A stretch of 64,000 nt of DNA, taken from the NCBI RefSeq assembly GCF_009852415.1, contig NZ_WOXS01000002.1, positions 6,054,001 through 6,118,000 on the forward strand, in the 5' to 3' direction. The DNA is from Streptomyces sp. Tu 3180. Its GTDB lineage: Bacteria; Actinomycetota; Actinomycetes; Streptomycetales; Streptomycetaceae. Position numbers and translations under genes: made by a program. A model generated the notes under the pieces. That model was not told the DNA's origin. It ran no database searches and saw nothing but the letters and a program-made list of their open reading frames with translations. Position 1 is the first letter of the stretch; each line of letters begins with the position of its first letter. Shown here piece by piece: positions 29,628 through 37,302 of this stretch.

Positions 29628-30440
29628 GTGACCCGACGAACCGACTGGGCCGAGTACGAGTTCGCCGCCACCGGTGCCTCCCGGGGGAGGGGCACCGAGG
29701 GCGGCGAGGGCTCGGCCGTGGGCGGTGACGAGGCGTACGACGACAGCACCGGCGCGGACGGCCTCCACGCCCCGGGCTCCGGCAGCGGCCGGCGGCGTGG
29801 GGGTGGTTCACGGTCGGGCGGCTCGCGTGACGGCGGGGCGCGCGGTGGACGCGGACGCAGACGCCGGGCCTTCGGCGAGGCGACCGCGGAGGGCGGGGGC
29901 GACTCCTCCTCGTCGAGGGCCGAGCAGGAGGAGCCTCCGGGGGACCCGGTGGAGCGGGCGCGGGCGATCTGCCTGCGCCTGCTCACCGGGACCCCGCGCA
30001 CGCGGAAGCAGCTCGCCGACGCCCTGCGCAAGCGGGAGATCCCGGACGAGGCGGCGGAGGAGGTGCTGTCCCGGTTCGAGGAGGTCGGACTGATCAACGA
30101 CAGTGCCTTCGCGGACGCCTGGGTGGAGTCCCGGCACCACGGCCGGGGACTGGCCCGGCGCGCGCTCGCCCAGGAGCTGCGGACCAAGGGGGTCGATCCC
30201 ACGCTGATCGACGCGGCCGTCTCGCAGCTCGACTCCGAGCAGGAGGAGACGACCGCGCGCGAACTGGTGGCCCGCAAGCTGCGCTCCACCCGGGGACTCG
30301 ACCGCGACAAGCGGATCCGCCGCCTCGCGGGCATGCTGGCCCGCAAGGGCTACCCCGAGGGCCTCGCCCTCCGCGTGGTCCGGCAGGCGCTGGAGGAGGA
30401 GGGCGAGGACACGGAGTTCCTCGACGACGAGGGGGCGTGA
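29628..30440 (+). CDS. recX: RecX regulatory protein
   Basis: 270 residues. RecX binds RecA filaments and limits their growth. Residues 1-105 are an acidic then Arg/Gly-rich disordered extension, making it well over the ~150-residue family norm. The three-helix RecX repeats occupy ~108-260 (ICLRLLTGTPRTRKQLADALRKREIPDEAAEEVLSRFEEVGLINDSAFADAWVESRHH...). The GTG start lies 3 nt after recA, so it is co-transcribed and probably translationally coupled. Convergent with the rhodanese gene across a 67-bp hairpin region. Confidence 0.93.
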   Translation: MTRRTDWAEYEFAATGASRGRGTEGGEGSAVGGDEAYDDSTGADGLHAPGSGSGRRRGGGSRSGGSRDGGARGGRGRRRRAFGEATAEGGGDSSSSRAEQEEPPGDPVERARAICLRLLTGTPRTRKQLADALRKREIPDEAAEEVLSRFEEVGLINDSAFADAWVESRHHGRGLARRALAQELRTKGVDPTLIDAAVSQLDSEQEETTARELVARKLRSTRGLDRDKRIRRLAGMLARKGYPEGLALRVVRQALEEEGEDTEFLDDEGA

Positions 30441-30461
30441 GGGGCCGGGCAGCGGGGCGGC

Positions 30462-30478
30462 GCCGCCGGCCCGGCGGC
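30462..30478. terminator. Hairpin between convergent recX and rhodanese genes
   Basis: GCCGCCGG (30462-30469) and CCGGCGGC (30471-30478) form the core, with an outer GGGGCCGG/CCGGCCCC pair at 30441-30448 and 30489-30496. It could serve both strands. Confidence 0.5.
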
Positions 30479-30507
30479 ACGGGCACCGCCGGCCCCCTCC
30501 GGCAGCC

Positions 30508-30927
30508 TCACACCGGCGCGGGCAGCACGGGCAGCCCCGCCGCCCGCCAGGCCTGGAAACCGCCGATCAGGTCGGTGGCCCGGTGCAGCCCCAGGCGGTG
30601 CAGGGACTCCGCGGCCAGGCTGGAGGCGTACCCCTCGTTGCAGATCACGACGACGCGCAGGTCATGGCTCGTCGCCTCGGGGAGACGGTGACCACCCCGC
30701 GGGTCGAGGCGCCACTCCAGTTCGTTGCGCTCGACGACGACGGCGCCGGGGATGAGACCGTCCCGGTCGCGCAGGGCGGCGTACCGGATGTCCACCAGCA
30801 GCGCCTCGCCGGTCCGGGCGGCCTCGTGGGCGTCCTGCGGCTCGATGCGCCGGTAACCCGAGCGCACGCGCTCCAGCAGCTCGTCGATGCCCACGGCACC
30901 CGCGGCCCGTTCGTCCGTCCCGCTCAC
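30508..30927 (-). CDS. Rhodanese-domain protein
   Basis: A 139-residue single rhodanese domain. The catalytic loop carries C96 (VVVICNEGYASS) and the entry motif is ALLVDIRYAALRDRDGLIPGAVVV. Rhodaneses move sulfane sulfur through a cysteine persulfide. GTG 30927 overlaps the stop of the cysteine dioxygenase gene (GTGA), so the two are translationally coupled and probably act in one cysteine-catabolic/sulfur-transfer step. The C-terminal GGFQAWRAAGLPV is the typical domain end. Confidence 0.88.
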   Translation of the reverse strand: MSGTDERAAGAVGIDELLERVRSGYRRIEPQDAHEAARTGEALLVDIRYAALRDRDGLIPGAVVVERNELEWRLDPRGGHRLPEATSHDLRVVVICNEGYASSLAAESLHRLGLHRATDLIGGFQAWRAAGLPVLPAPV

Positions 30928-31463
30928 TGCCAGTCCTCCGGGCGTTCGACCTGCTCCAGGCGGAGAACCCGGCCGCTGCGGCTGTAGCGGCGGATCCGCG
31001 GCAGGGGCGGATGGTAGGCGTGCACAGAGACGGCGTGCCGGTCCGGGGACTCGTTGAGCACCTCGTGCACGTGGTGCCGGCCGAAGGAGCGGCCCTGCCC
31101 GGCCGGCAGCCGGCGCTCCCGGTCCACTCCCTCGGTCAGTTCCAGGGTTCTCCAGCCCTCGGAGGGCAGCCGCGCGGCGAGCGAGTTCTCCTTCAGCGCA
31201 CCCGAGGCGGTCATGAAGGCACCGATGGAGTCGGCGTGGTCGTGCCAGCCGGTTCCGGTGCCGGGCGGCCAACCGATCAGCCAGGCCTCGCTCCCGCCGG
31301 GCCCGTCGAGCCGCACCCAGGTGCGGCCCTCAGGGTCGAGCGGGAGCGAGGCGATCAGCGCGGTGTCGGCGGCGACACGGCGGACGAAGGCGAGGAGGTC
31401 CGCCTGGGTGGGGGCGGAGACGGGAGGCGTGGCGGGGGATGAGGCGGCGGAGGAGACAGACAC
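30924..31463 (-). CDS. Cysteine dioxygenase family cupin
   Basis: 179 residues. Bacterial cysteine dioxygenase oxidises cysteine to cysteine sulfinate using Fe(II). The cupin ligands are visible as H74 and H76 (TGWHDHADS) and H133 in FGRHHVHEV. The start is uncertain. GTG 31463 has AGGA 8 nt upstream and gives the normal length. A GTG at 31502 in the same frame is possible but lacks a site and would overlap the hairpin region. A cysteine-rich leader ORF and a good promoter lie upstream, implying control by cysteine supply. The gene overlaps the rhodanese gene by 4 nt. Confidence 0.85.
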   Translation of the reverse strand: MSVSSAASSPATPPVSAPTQADLLAFVRRVAADTALIASLPLDPEGRTWVRLDGPGGSEAWLIGWPPGTGTGWHDHADSIGAFMTASGALKENSLAARLPSEGWRTLELTEGVDRERRLPAGQGRSFGRHHVHEVLNESPDRHAVSVHAYHPPLPRIRRYSRSGRVLRLEQVERPEDWQ

Positions 31464-31493
31464 GTGCACCGTCCTGAGGGAAGTTCGCGGAAG

Positions 31494-31531
31494 GCGCGCC
31501 ACGGCGGCATGCGGAGCGGCGGATGGCGCGC
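31494..31531 (-). promoter_or_regulatory. Stem between leader peptide and cysteine dioxygenase
   Basis: On the minus strand GCGCGCCA (31531-31524) and TGGCGCGC (31501-31494) are perfect complements with a 22-nt loop. The stem sits in the 93-nt gap between the leader ORF and the dioxygenase start, where an attenuator or translation-blocking structure would be. Confidence 0.45.
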
Positions 31532-31556
31532 GGGAGGTGAGGGAGAGAGCGCGAAG

Positions 31557-31643
31557 TCAGCAGGACGGGCGACACACGCAGCCCGCGTAGCGGAGGAGGT
31601 CCATATGGACCCTCCGCCACAGGCGCACACAGGTGTCGGTCAC
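31557..31643 (-). CDS. Cysteine-rich leader peptide (28 aa, leaderless)
   Basis: A short ORF reading VTDTCVRLWRRVHMDLLR then YAGCVCRPSC. There are four Cys codons, three of them among the last eight codons before the stop, plus the RRVHMDLLR core typical of actinobacterial leader peptides before sulfur genes. Correctly counted, cysteines are at residues 5, 22, 24 and 28. A promoter places the mRNA 5' end at or beside its GTG start. It should act as a cysteine sensor: ribosome stalling at the Cys codons when Cys-tRNA is scarce would change folding of the following 93 nt before the dioxygenase. Confidence 0.8.
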   Translation of the reverse strand: MTDTCVRLWRRVHMDLLRYAGCVCRPSC

Positions 31644-31650
31644 GGTCCGG

Positions 31651-31680
31651 AGTAGACCACGAAGCCGCACACCGCTTCAA
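31651..31680 (-). promoter_or_regulatory. Promoter of the leader peptide-dioxygenase-rhodanese operon
   Basis: On the minus strand TTGAAG (31680-31675), 18-bp spacer, TCTACT (31656-31651), then 7 nt to the GTG at 31643. The spacing predicts a transcript starting at the leader peptide start codon. Confidence 0.65.
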
Positions 31681-31764
31681 CTCGCCGTCACCCTGTGGAC
31701 CGTACGGCGAGGACGACGTGACCGGGCCCGGCGCGAGCCGGTCCCCGCTTCCGGGGCCGGCGCC

Positions 31765-33378
31765 TCAGCCGGTCGCGGCCCCGGCCTCCGCCTCTGCCTT
31801 CGCTTTCGCCTTCGTCGTTCCTCCGACGACCGCTTCCGCCGCCGTGTACAGGTCCGCCGGGCGGACCCCGCTCAGCGCCGTGACCAGATGGCCGTCGGGG
31901 CGTACCAGCAGCACGGTGTGGGCCGCCGCCCCCGGATAGCTCTCGGCGACCAGGATCTCGGCCGGATGCGGCAACGCCGAGACGGCCGCCGCCAGCCGGG
32001 GCATGATCCCGGCGGACATCCAGTGCCTGCGGTCCCACACCCCCGTGCCCGGCGCGATCAGCACCACCAGCAGCGCACCCCGGCCGAGCCGGTCCCGCAA
32101 CCGGACGAAGGTGCCGTCCTCCGCCGTGACGCGCACGTCCGTCACCGCCGCCCCGGGAGGCGTTCCGACGGGCACCTCGCCCTCGAGGCGCCGGGGCGCG
32201 AGCGGCGAGTCGGCGTACGTGCCCGGACCGCCCAGCGCGCCCTGCCCCAGGTGACCGTCCATCAGCAGCGTGTCGTGGCCCCGGGCGGAGCCCGGGACGT
32301 AGGAACGCAGCCCTCCTCCGCCCCGGAGCAGCGGCAGCGCCTGGTCGGCGGCGCGCAGCCGGGCGGCGACGATCGCCCGGCGCTCGGTCTGGTAGCTGTC
32401 GAGCAGCGCCTCGTGCGGCCCGTGGTGCCAGGCCAGCGCCAGCTTCCAGGCGAGGTTGTCGACGTCGCGCAGCCCCTCGTCCAGCCCGTGCGTGCCCAGC
32501 GCGCCGAGCAGGTGGGCCGCGTCCCCGGCGAGGAACACCCGGTCGGCCCGCCAGCGCCGGGCCAGCCGGTGGTGAACGGTGTGGACCCCGGTGTCCAGCA
32601 GTTCGTACGGCGGGGCCGCACCGTGGTTCCAGCCGGCCAGCGTCTCCCGGATGCGGGCCAGCAGCAGCTCGGGCGTCACCAGCTCCTTGCCCGGCGGCAG
32701 CAGCCAGTCCAGCCGCCACACCCCCTCCGGCAGCGGACGCGCGGTGATCTCCCCGGCCGAGGGCCCGGACGTGCGCCACGGCGGCATGCGGTGCAGCAGT
32801 GCCTCGTCGTGCCAGGGAAGCTCCGCGCGCAGTGCGGCCACGGCGTATCGTTCCACCGCCGTGCGGCCGGGGAAGCGGATGTCCTGGAGCTTGCGCACGG
32901 TCGAGCGGGGACCGTCGCAGCCGACCAGGTAACTGCCGCGCCACCAGGTGCCCTGGGGGCCGCGGGTGCGGGCGGTGACGCCCGAGGGCTCCTGTTCCAG
33001 GGCGTCCAGCCGGCTGTTCACGGCGATCCTGACCAGCCGCTCCCCGGCCAGGGCGGCGCGCAGCGCACCGGTCAGGACGTGCTGGGCGATGTGCAGGGGC
33101 GCGGGCCGGGCGTCGTCGTGGGCGATCTCGTGCACCACCTGCTTGCGCCGCATCGACCGCCATCCCGCCGGGCGGACACCGGCCTGCGCGAGCGGCACCC
33201 CGGTCAGCCGTTCCATCAGCGCGGCGGTGCCCTCGCGCAGCACGACGGTGCGCGCCGGACGCGGCTCGTCCTTGCCCGGCCCCTCGTCGAGGACCACGCA
33301 CGGCACCTCCTGACGCGCCAGTGCCAGGGCGAACGCGAGCCCGACGGGCCCCGCTCCGACGATGATCACCGGGTCCAC
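31765..33378 (-). CDS. FAD-dependent aromatic-type monooxygenase
   Basis: A 537-residue class A flavoprotein monooxygenase. The N-terminal Rossmann motif is VIIVGAGPVGLAFALALA. A YLVGCDGPRSTVRK (DG) motif lies at ~150, and the FAD-ribityl motif DRVFLAGDAAHLLGALGTHGLDEGLRD at ~295-325. The C-terminal thioredoxin-like segment (~410-515) resembles phenol hydroxylase/PgaE-type enzymes. The substrate is unknown and no biosynthetic cluster surrounds it. GTG 33378 (VDPVIIVGAG) was chosen as the family-typical start with GGGGG 9 nt upstream. The frame is open to 33516. The last ~15 residues are Lys/Ala/Glu repeats (KAKAKAEAEAGA). Confidence 0.85.
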   Translation of the reverse strand: MDPVIIVGAGPVGLAFALALARQEVPCVVLDEGPGKDEPRPARTVVLREGTAALMERLTGVPLAQAGVRPAGWRSMRRKQVVHEIAHDDARPAPLHIAQHVLTGALRAALAGERLVRIAVNSRLDALEQEPSGVTARTRGPQGTWWRGSYLVGCDGPRSTVRKLQDIRFPGRTAVERYAVAALRAELPWHDEALLHRMPPWRTSGPSAGEITARPLPEGVWRLDWLLPPGKELVTPELLLARIRETLAGWNHGAAPPYELLDTGVHTVHHRLARRWRADRVFLAGDAAHLLGALGTHGLDEGLRDVDNLAWKLALAWHHGPHEALLDSYQTERRAIVAARLRAADQALPLLRGGGGLRSYVPGSARGHDTLLMDGHLGQGALGGPGTYADSPLAPRRLEGEVPVGTPPGAAVTDVRVTAEDGTFVRLRDRLGRGALLVVLIAPGTGVWDRRHWMSAGIMPRLAAAVSALPHPAEILVAESYPGAAAHTVLLVRPDGHLVTALSGVRPADLYTAAEAVVGGTTKAKAKAEAEAGAATG

Positions 33379-33485
33379 GGCGCGGCGCCCCCTGCTCGAA
33401 GTGACGTCCGGAGGGACGGGGAGGAACAGAAAGATGGAGCAGGGTGCACGATCACAGAACGTATGCAACCCATTGCCGGTGCTTG

Positions 33486-33491
33486 CGTCAA
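33486..33491 (-). promoter_or_regulatory. Possible -35 element for the monooxygenase gene
   Basis: TTGACG on the minus strand, ~108 bp upstream of the chosen start, with an AT-richer CATACGT about 20 bp further on. The spacing is long. The -35 overlaps a GTCA-AG-TGAC palindrome (33487-33496). Confidence 0.3.
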
Positions 33492-33600
33492 GTGACCGCA
33501 GGACAGTGGCGATCATGAAGCGGTGCGGTACCCGTCACATTACTTGACTGTTCCTCACACGGGTCCACGGCGCACGGCTCCTGCGCACCGCCGGCGACTC

Positions 33601-33645
33601 GGCATGACTGTGGCCCGCCGGGAACCGGCGGGCCACAGTCATGCC
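33601..33645. terminator. Perfect 21-bp hairpin downstream of gluD
   Basis: Arms at 33601-33621 and 33625-33645 are exact complements around the loop GAA, one of the longest perfect stems in the window. It lies 17 nt past the gluD stop on the minus strand and ends the gluABCD transcript. Confidence 0.85.
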
Positions 33646-33661
33646 GTGCGTCAGGCGTGCG

Positions 33662-34570
33662 TCACTTCTCCGCACCGGCCCCGTGGGGGCCCCCGACCTC
33701 GGCCGCGTTGATGTCGTCGACATCGCCGGTGCCGAGCACCGCGCCCGTGCTGCGCTTGCTGCGGCGCAGACGTCCCTCGAGCCAGGAGGCGAAGGAGGTG
33801 AGGGCGAAGTTGAGCGCGATGAAGATGACGGCCACCACCGTGAAGCTGGCGATGACGTTGGCGCCGTAGTAGCCGCTCATCGTGTTGGCCGAGGCGAGCA
33901 GCTCGGGGAAGGTGAGGACGGCACCGCCGAGGGCGGTGTCCTTCACGATCACGACGAGCTGGCTGACGATGGCCGGGAGCATCGCGGTGACCGCCTGGGG
34001 CAGCAGGATCACCCGCATGACCTGGCTCTTGCGCAGACCGATCGCCACGGCCGCCTCGGACTGGCCCTTGGGCAGGGCCAGGATGCCGGCGCGCACGATC
34101 TCCGCGAGGACGGAGGCGTTGTAGAGCACCAGGCCCGTGACGACCGCGTACAGCGGACGGTCGTCGGAGCTGACGTCGGTGTACTCGGCGAACAGGGCGA
34201 GACCGAAGATCATCAGGACCAGGACGGGGATGGCCCGGAAGAACTCGACCACGATTCCGGCCGGGACGCGGATCCAGGCGTGGTCGGACAGCCGGGCGAT
34301 GCCGAGGACCGCGCCGAGCGGCATCGCGATGAGCACCGCGAGGAAGGCTGCCTTCAAGGTGTTCTGCAGACCCGGCCAGATGTACGTGGACCAGGCTTCG
34401 GTACCGGTGAAGAACGGCTCCCACAGGGCCCATTCCAGCTGGCCCTTTTCGTTGAGGGTGCTGAACACCCACCACAGCAGGGCCGCGAGGGCGACCAGGA
34501 AGACCACCGTGAAGATGATGTTCCGCCGCTTGGCGCGAGGCCCCTGGGCGTCGTACAGAACGGAGCTCAT
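33662..34570 (-). CDS. gluD: Glutamate ABC transporter permease GluD
   Basis: A 302-residue membrane permease of the polar amino acid (HisMQ) family. About six hydrophobic segments run from ~20 to 265. The cytoplasmic EAA loop reads AAVAIGLRKSQVMRVILLPQAVTAMLPAIVSQ. A hydrophilic tail follows (DDINAAEVGGPHGAGAEK). The ATG overlaps the gluC stop (ATGA). With GluC it forms the transmembrane channel for glutamate uptake powered by GluA. The substrate is inferred from similarity to corynebacterial/streptomycete gluABCD. Confidence 0.9.
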   Translation of the reverse strand: MSSVLYDAQGPRAKRRNIIFTVVFLVALAALLWWVFSTLNEKGQLEWALWEPFFTGTEAWSTYIWPGLQNTLKAAFLAVLIAMPLGAVLGIARLSDHAWIRVPAGIVVEFFRAIPVLVLMIFGLALFAEYTDVSSDDRPLYAVVTGLVLYNASVLAEIVRAGILALPKGQSEAAVAIGLRKSQVMRVILLPQAVTAMLPAIVSQLVVIVKDTALGGAVLTFPELLASANTMSGYYGANVIASFTVVAVIFIALNFALTSFASWLEGRLRRSKRSTGAVLGTGDVDDINAAEVGGPHGAGAEK

Positions 34571-35232
34571 CGCTTCACCGCCACCTTCTTGCCCACCCAG
34601 CCGAGGATCAGGCCGGTCGGCAGCGTGAGAACCACGAAACCGAATGCGATGACCGCGGAGATCAGCAGCAGCTGCGCCTCGTTCTCGATCATCTCCTTCA
34701 TCAGCACCGCTGCCTCCGCGACACCGATCGCGGCGGCCACCGTGGTGTTCTTGATGAGTGCGATCAGCACGTTCGCCAGCGGGCCGACGGACGAGCGGAA
34801 CGCCTGGGGCAGCACCACGAGGCCCAGCACCTGGCTGAAGTTGAGGCCGATCGCGCGGGCGGCCTCCGCCTGGCCCACCGGCACCGTGTTGATGCCGGAG
34901 CGCAGCGCCTCGCACACGAAGGACGAGGTGTAGAGGATCAGGCCCAGCACGGCGAGCCGGAAGTTGATCGTCTCGACGTCGTCCGCGCCGAGGGAGACCC
35001 CCAGCGTCTGGTTCAGGCCCAGCGACGTGAACAGGATGATGACGGTCAGCGGAATGTTCCGCACGATGTTCACGTACGCGGTCCCGAAGCCGCGCATCAG
35101 CGGCACCGGGCCGACGCGCATGGCGGCCAGCAGGGTGCCCCAGATCAGGGAGCCGACGGCGGAGAGCACAGCGAGCTGCACTGTCGTCCAGAAGGCTCCC
35201 AGCAGGTCGTAATCCTCAAGAAAGTCGAACAC
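34567..35232 (-). CDS. gluC: Glutamate ABC transporter permease GluC
   Basis: A 221-residue permease, HisMQ family, with four to five membrane helices and the EAA loop AEAARAIGLNFSQVLGLVVLPQAFRSSVGPLANVL. GTG start at 35232 (MFDFLEDYDLLGAFWTTVQLAVLSAVGSL) agrees with family N-termini. It follows gluB after an 84-bp gap containing a 12-bp stem-loop, which should lower permease expression relative to the binding protein. Confidence 0.9.
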   Translation of the reverse strand: MFDFLEDYDLLGAFWTTVQLAVLSAVGSLIWGTLLAAMRVGPVPLMRGFGTAYVNIVRNIPLTVIILFTSLGLNQTLGVSLGADDVETINFRLAVLGLILYTSSFVCEALRSGINTVPVGQAEAARAIGLNFSQVLGLVVLPQAFRSSVGPLANVLIALIKNTTVAAAIGVAEAAVLMKEMIENEAQLLLISAVIAFGFVVLTLPTGLILGWVGKKVAVKR

Positions 35233-35269
35233 GATCTCCCGCGCTTTCGCGTGTAGGGATGCCCGCCCC

Positions 35270-35301
35270 GGTGCGCCGCCCCTTCCGGTGGGCGGCGCAC
35301 C
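35270..35301 (-). terminator. Intercistronic stem-loop between gluB and gluC
   Basis: GGTGCGCCGCCC (35270-35281) and GGGCGGCGCACC (35290-35301) form a perfect 12-bp stem with an 8-nt loop, beginning 15 nt after the gluB stop. Likely a partial terminator or 3'-end protector giving excess binding protein. Confidence 0.65.
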
Positions 35302-35316
35302 CTGTCAGGCGCTGCC

Positions 35317-36159
35317 TCAGCTCTTGATGTCGCCGATCTTCGGCGCCGGCTCGTTCTTGTAGTTGGCCGGGCCGAAGTTGTCCTTGACGGCCTTGTCCCA
35401 GGACTTGTCGGCGACCATCTCCTCGAGGGCCTTGTTGATCTTGTCCTTGAGGTCGCTGCCCTTCTTGACGCCGATGCCGTAGTTCTCGTTGGTCAGCTTG
35501 AAGCCGCCGAGCTTGAACTTGCCCTTGAACTGCGACTGGGCGGCGTAGCCGGCGAGGATGGAGTCGTCGGTGGTCAGCGCGTCGACGGCACCGTTCTGCA
35601 GGCCCGGCAGGCAGGCGGAGTACGTCGGGTACGGCTGCAGCTGCGCCTTGGGCGCCAGCTTCTCCTTGACGTTCTGCGCCGAGGTCGAGCCGGTGACCGA
35701 GCACAGCTTGGCGCTGTTCAGGTCCTCCGGGGACTTGATCTTGTTGTCGTCGGCGCGGATCAGCACGTCCTGGTGGGCGAGCAGGTAGGGGCCGGCGAAG
35801 TCGACCTTCTCCTGGCGCTCCGGGGTGATCGAGTAGGTGGCGGCGATGAAGTCGACGTCGCCGCGCTGCAGCATGGTCTCGCGGTCGGCGCTCTTCGACT
35901 CCTTCCACTCGATCTGGTCCTCGCTGTAACCGAGCTTCTTGGCGACGTACGTGGCGACGTCCACGTCGAAGCCCTCGTAGCCCTGCGGGGTCTTCTGGCC
36001 GAGGCCCGGCTGGTCGAACTTGATGCCGATGGTGATCTTCTTGTCGTCGCCCGACCCCGACCCGTTGGAGTCGTTGCCGTCGTCACCGCCGCAAGCGGTG
36101 GCGGTCAGGGCAAGGGCGAACACGGCGGCCGAGGCGGCGGTGACCTTGCGGAGCTTCAT
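35317..36159 (-). CDS. gluB: Glutamate-binding lipoprotein GluB
   Basis: 280-residue extracytoplasmic solute-binding lipoprotein. The signal peptide MKLRKVTAASAAVFALALTA ends at the lipobox Thr-Ala-Cys. A Gly/Asp/Ser linker follows, then the SBP_bac_3 fold (ITIGIKFDQPGLGQKTPQGYEGFDVDVATYVAKKLG, DFIAATYSITPERQEKVDFAGPYL, NYGIGVKKGSDLKDKINKALEEM). The ATG at 36159 has AAAGGA 8 nt upstream and starts the signal peptide properly; the frame is open to 36201. Second gene of gluABCD. Confidence 0.92.
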   Translation of the reverse strand: MKLRKVTAASAAVFALALTATACGGDDGNDSNGSGSGDDKKITIGIKFDQPGLGQKTPQGYEGFDVDVATYVAKKLGYSEDQIEWKESKSADRETMLQRGDVDFIAATYSITPERQEKVDFAGPYLLAHQDVLIRADDNKIKSPEDLNSAKLCSVTGSTSAQNVKEKLAPKAQLQPYPTYSACLPGLQNGAVDALTTDDSILAGYAAQSQFKGKFKLGGFKLTNENYGIGVKKGSDLKDKINKALEEMVADKSWDKAVKDNFGPANYKNEPAPKIGDIKS

Positions 36160-36240
36160 GGTGCACATCCTTTGACTGGTGAAGTGATGCGGCCCGGTCA
36201 ATGTCCGGTGACGCAGGTCGTCGGGGCGCGAGGGGCGCCG

Positions 36241-37017
36241 TCAGTGGTGAAGGATCTTCGACAGGAAGTCCTTGGCGCGGTCGCTGCGCGGATTGCTGAA
36301 GAACTGGTCCGGCGCGGCCTGCTCGACGATGCGGCCGTCCGCCATGAACACCACACGGTTCGCGGCCGAACGGGCGAACCCCATCTCGTGGGTGACGACG
36401 ATCATGGTCATGCCGTCGCGGGCGAGCTGCTGCATGACCTCCAGCACCTCGTTGATCATCTCCGGGTCGAGAGCCGACGTCGGCTCGTCGAAGAGCATGA
36501 CCTTGGGTTCCATCGCCAGGGCCCGCGCGATGGCGACGCGCTGCTGCTGGCCGCCGGAGAGCTGCGCGGGGTACTTCTCCGCCTGCGCGGCCACGCCGAC
36601 CCGGTCGAGCAGGGCGCGGGCCCGCTCCTCGGCCGCCTTCTTGTCCTTCTTGCGGACCTTGACCTGGCCCAGCGTCACGTTCTCGAGCACGGTCTTGTGC
36701 GCGAAGAGGTTGAAGGACTGGAAGACCATCCCCACGTCGGCCCGCAGCCTCGCCAGCTCCTTGCCCTCATGGGGCAGGGGCCTGCCGTCGATCGTGATCG
36801 ACCCGGAGTCGATCGTCTCCAGCCGGTTGATGGTGCGGCACAGGGTGGACTTCCCGGACCCGGAGGGTCCGATGACCACGACGACTTCGCCGCGGGCGAT
36901 CGTCAGATCGATGTCCTGGAGTACGTGCAACGCGCCGAAGTGCTTGTTGACGCTCTTCAGGACGACCAGATCGCCGGTCGCGGCCACATCTTCCTTGGCC
37001 ACCGATACTTCGGTCAT
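36241..37017 (-). CDS. gluA: Glutamate ABC transporter ATP-binding protein GluA
   Basis: 258-residue ABC ATPase of the polar amino acid family. Walker A is GPSGSGKST (~50), the Q-loop lies in MVFQSFNLF, the signature is LSGGQQQR, Walker B is VMLFDEPTSALDP, and the H-loop is VTHEM. First gene of the operon. The 285-bp region separating it from the divergent response regulator holds a 5'-leader stem-loop and a palindrome. The ~10-residue N-terminal lead before DLVVLKSVNKHFG is normal for the family. Confidence 0.92.
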   Translation of the reverse strand: MTEVSVAKEDVAATGDLVVLKSVNKHFGALHVLQDIDLTIARGEVVVVIGPSGSGKSTLCRTINRLETIDSGSITIDGRPLPHEGKELARLRADVGMVFQSFNLFAHKTVLENVTLGQVKVRKKDKKAAEERARALLDRVGVAAQAEKYPAQLSGGQQQRVAIARALAMEPKVMLFDEPTSALDPEMINEVLEVMQQLARDGMTMIVVTHEMGFARSAANRVVFMADGRIVEQAAPDQFFSNPRSDRAKDFLSKILHH

Positions 37018-37031
37018 CGCTCTCAGGCTCC

Positions 37032-37053
37032 GTCCTCCTCGGTTTCGGAGGAC
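37032..37053 (-). promoter_or_regulatory. 5' leader stem-loop of gluA
   Basis: On the minus strand GTCCTCC-GAAACCGA-GGAGGAC forms a 7-bp stem ending 14 nt before the ATG. The right arm contains GGAGG, so pairing could influence ribosome access or mRNA stability. Confidence 0.35.
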
Positions 37054-37232
37054 AGTAGTAACCGTTCAGACCTGCGTCATTACATCTGAGGGGAATCTGA
37101 GCATCACGATCCGATAGCAATCGGACACGTGTCGTAGCACTTGTGACCAGGGGTGATTTCGGCCGGGTAACGGTACGAAAGCGCAACCGGAACCCCCTTG
37201 ACGCCGCCCTCGTCCATCGGCGTCACTGCAAG

Positions 37233-37250
37233 GTGCACGCGCGCGTGCAC
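37233..37250. promoter_or_regulatory. 18-bp perfect palindrome upstream of the response regulator
   Basis: GTGCACGCG followed by CGCGTGCAC, 52 bp before the GTG of the response regulator and within the divergent region with gluA. A likely dimeric operator, perhaps for autoregulation. The alternating purine-pyrimidine run also favours Z-DNA. Confidence 0.45.
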
Positions 37251-37302
37251 GCGTTTTTGTACACAGGGAGAGCGTACGGCCGATGAACGGAAAGGGGCCC
37301 TG

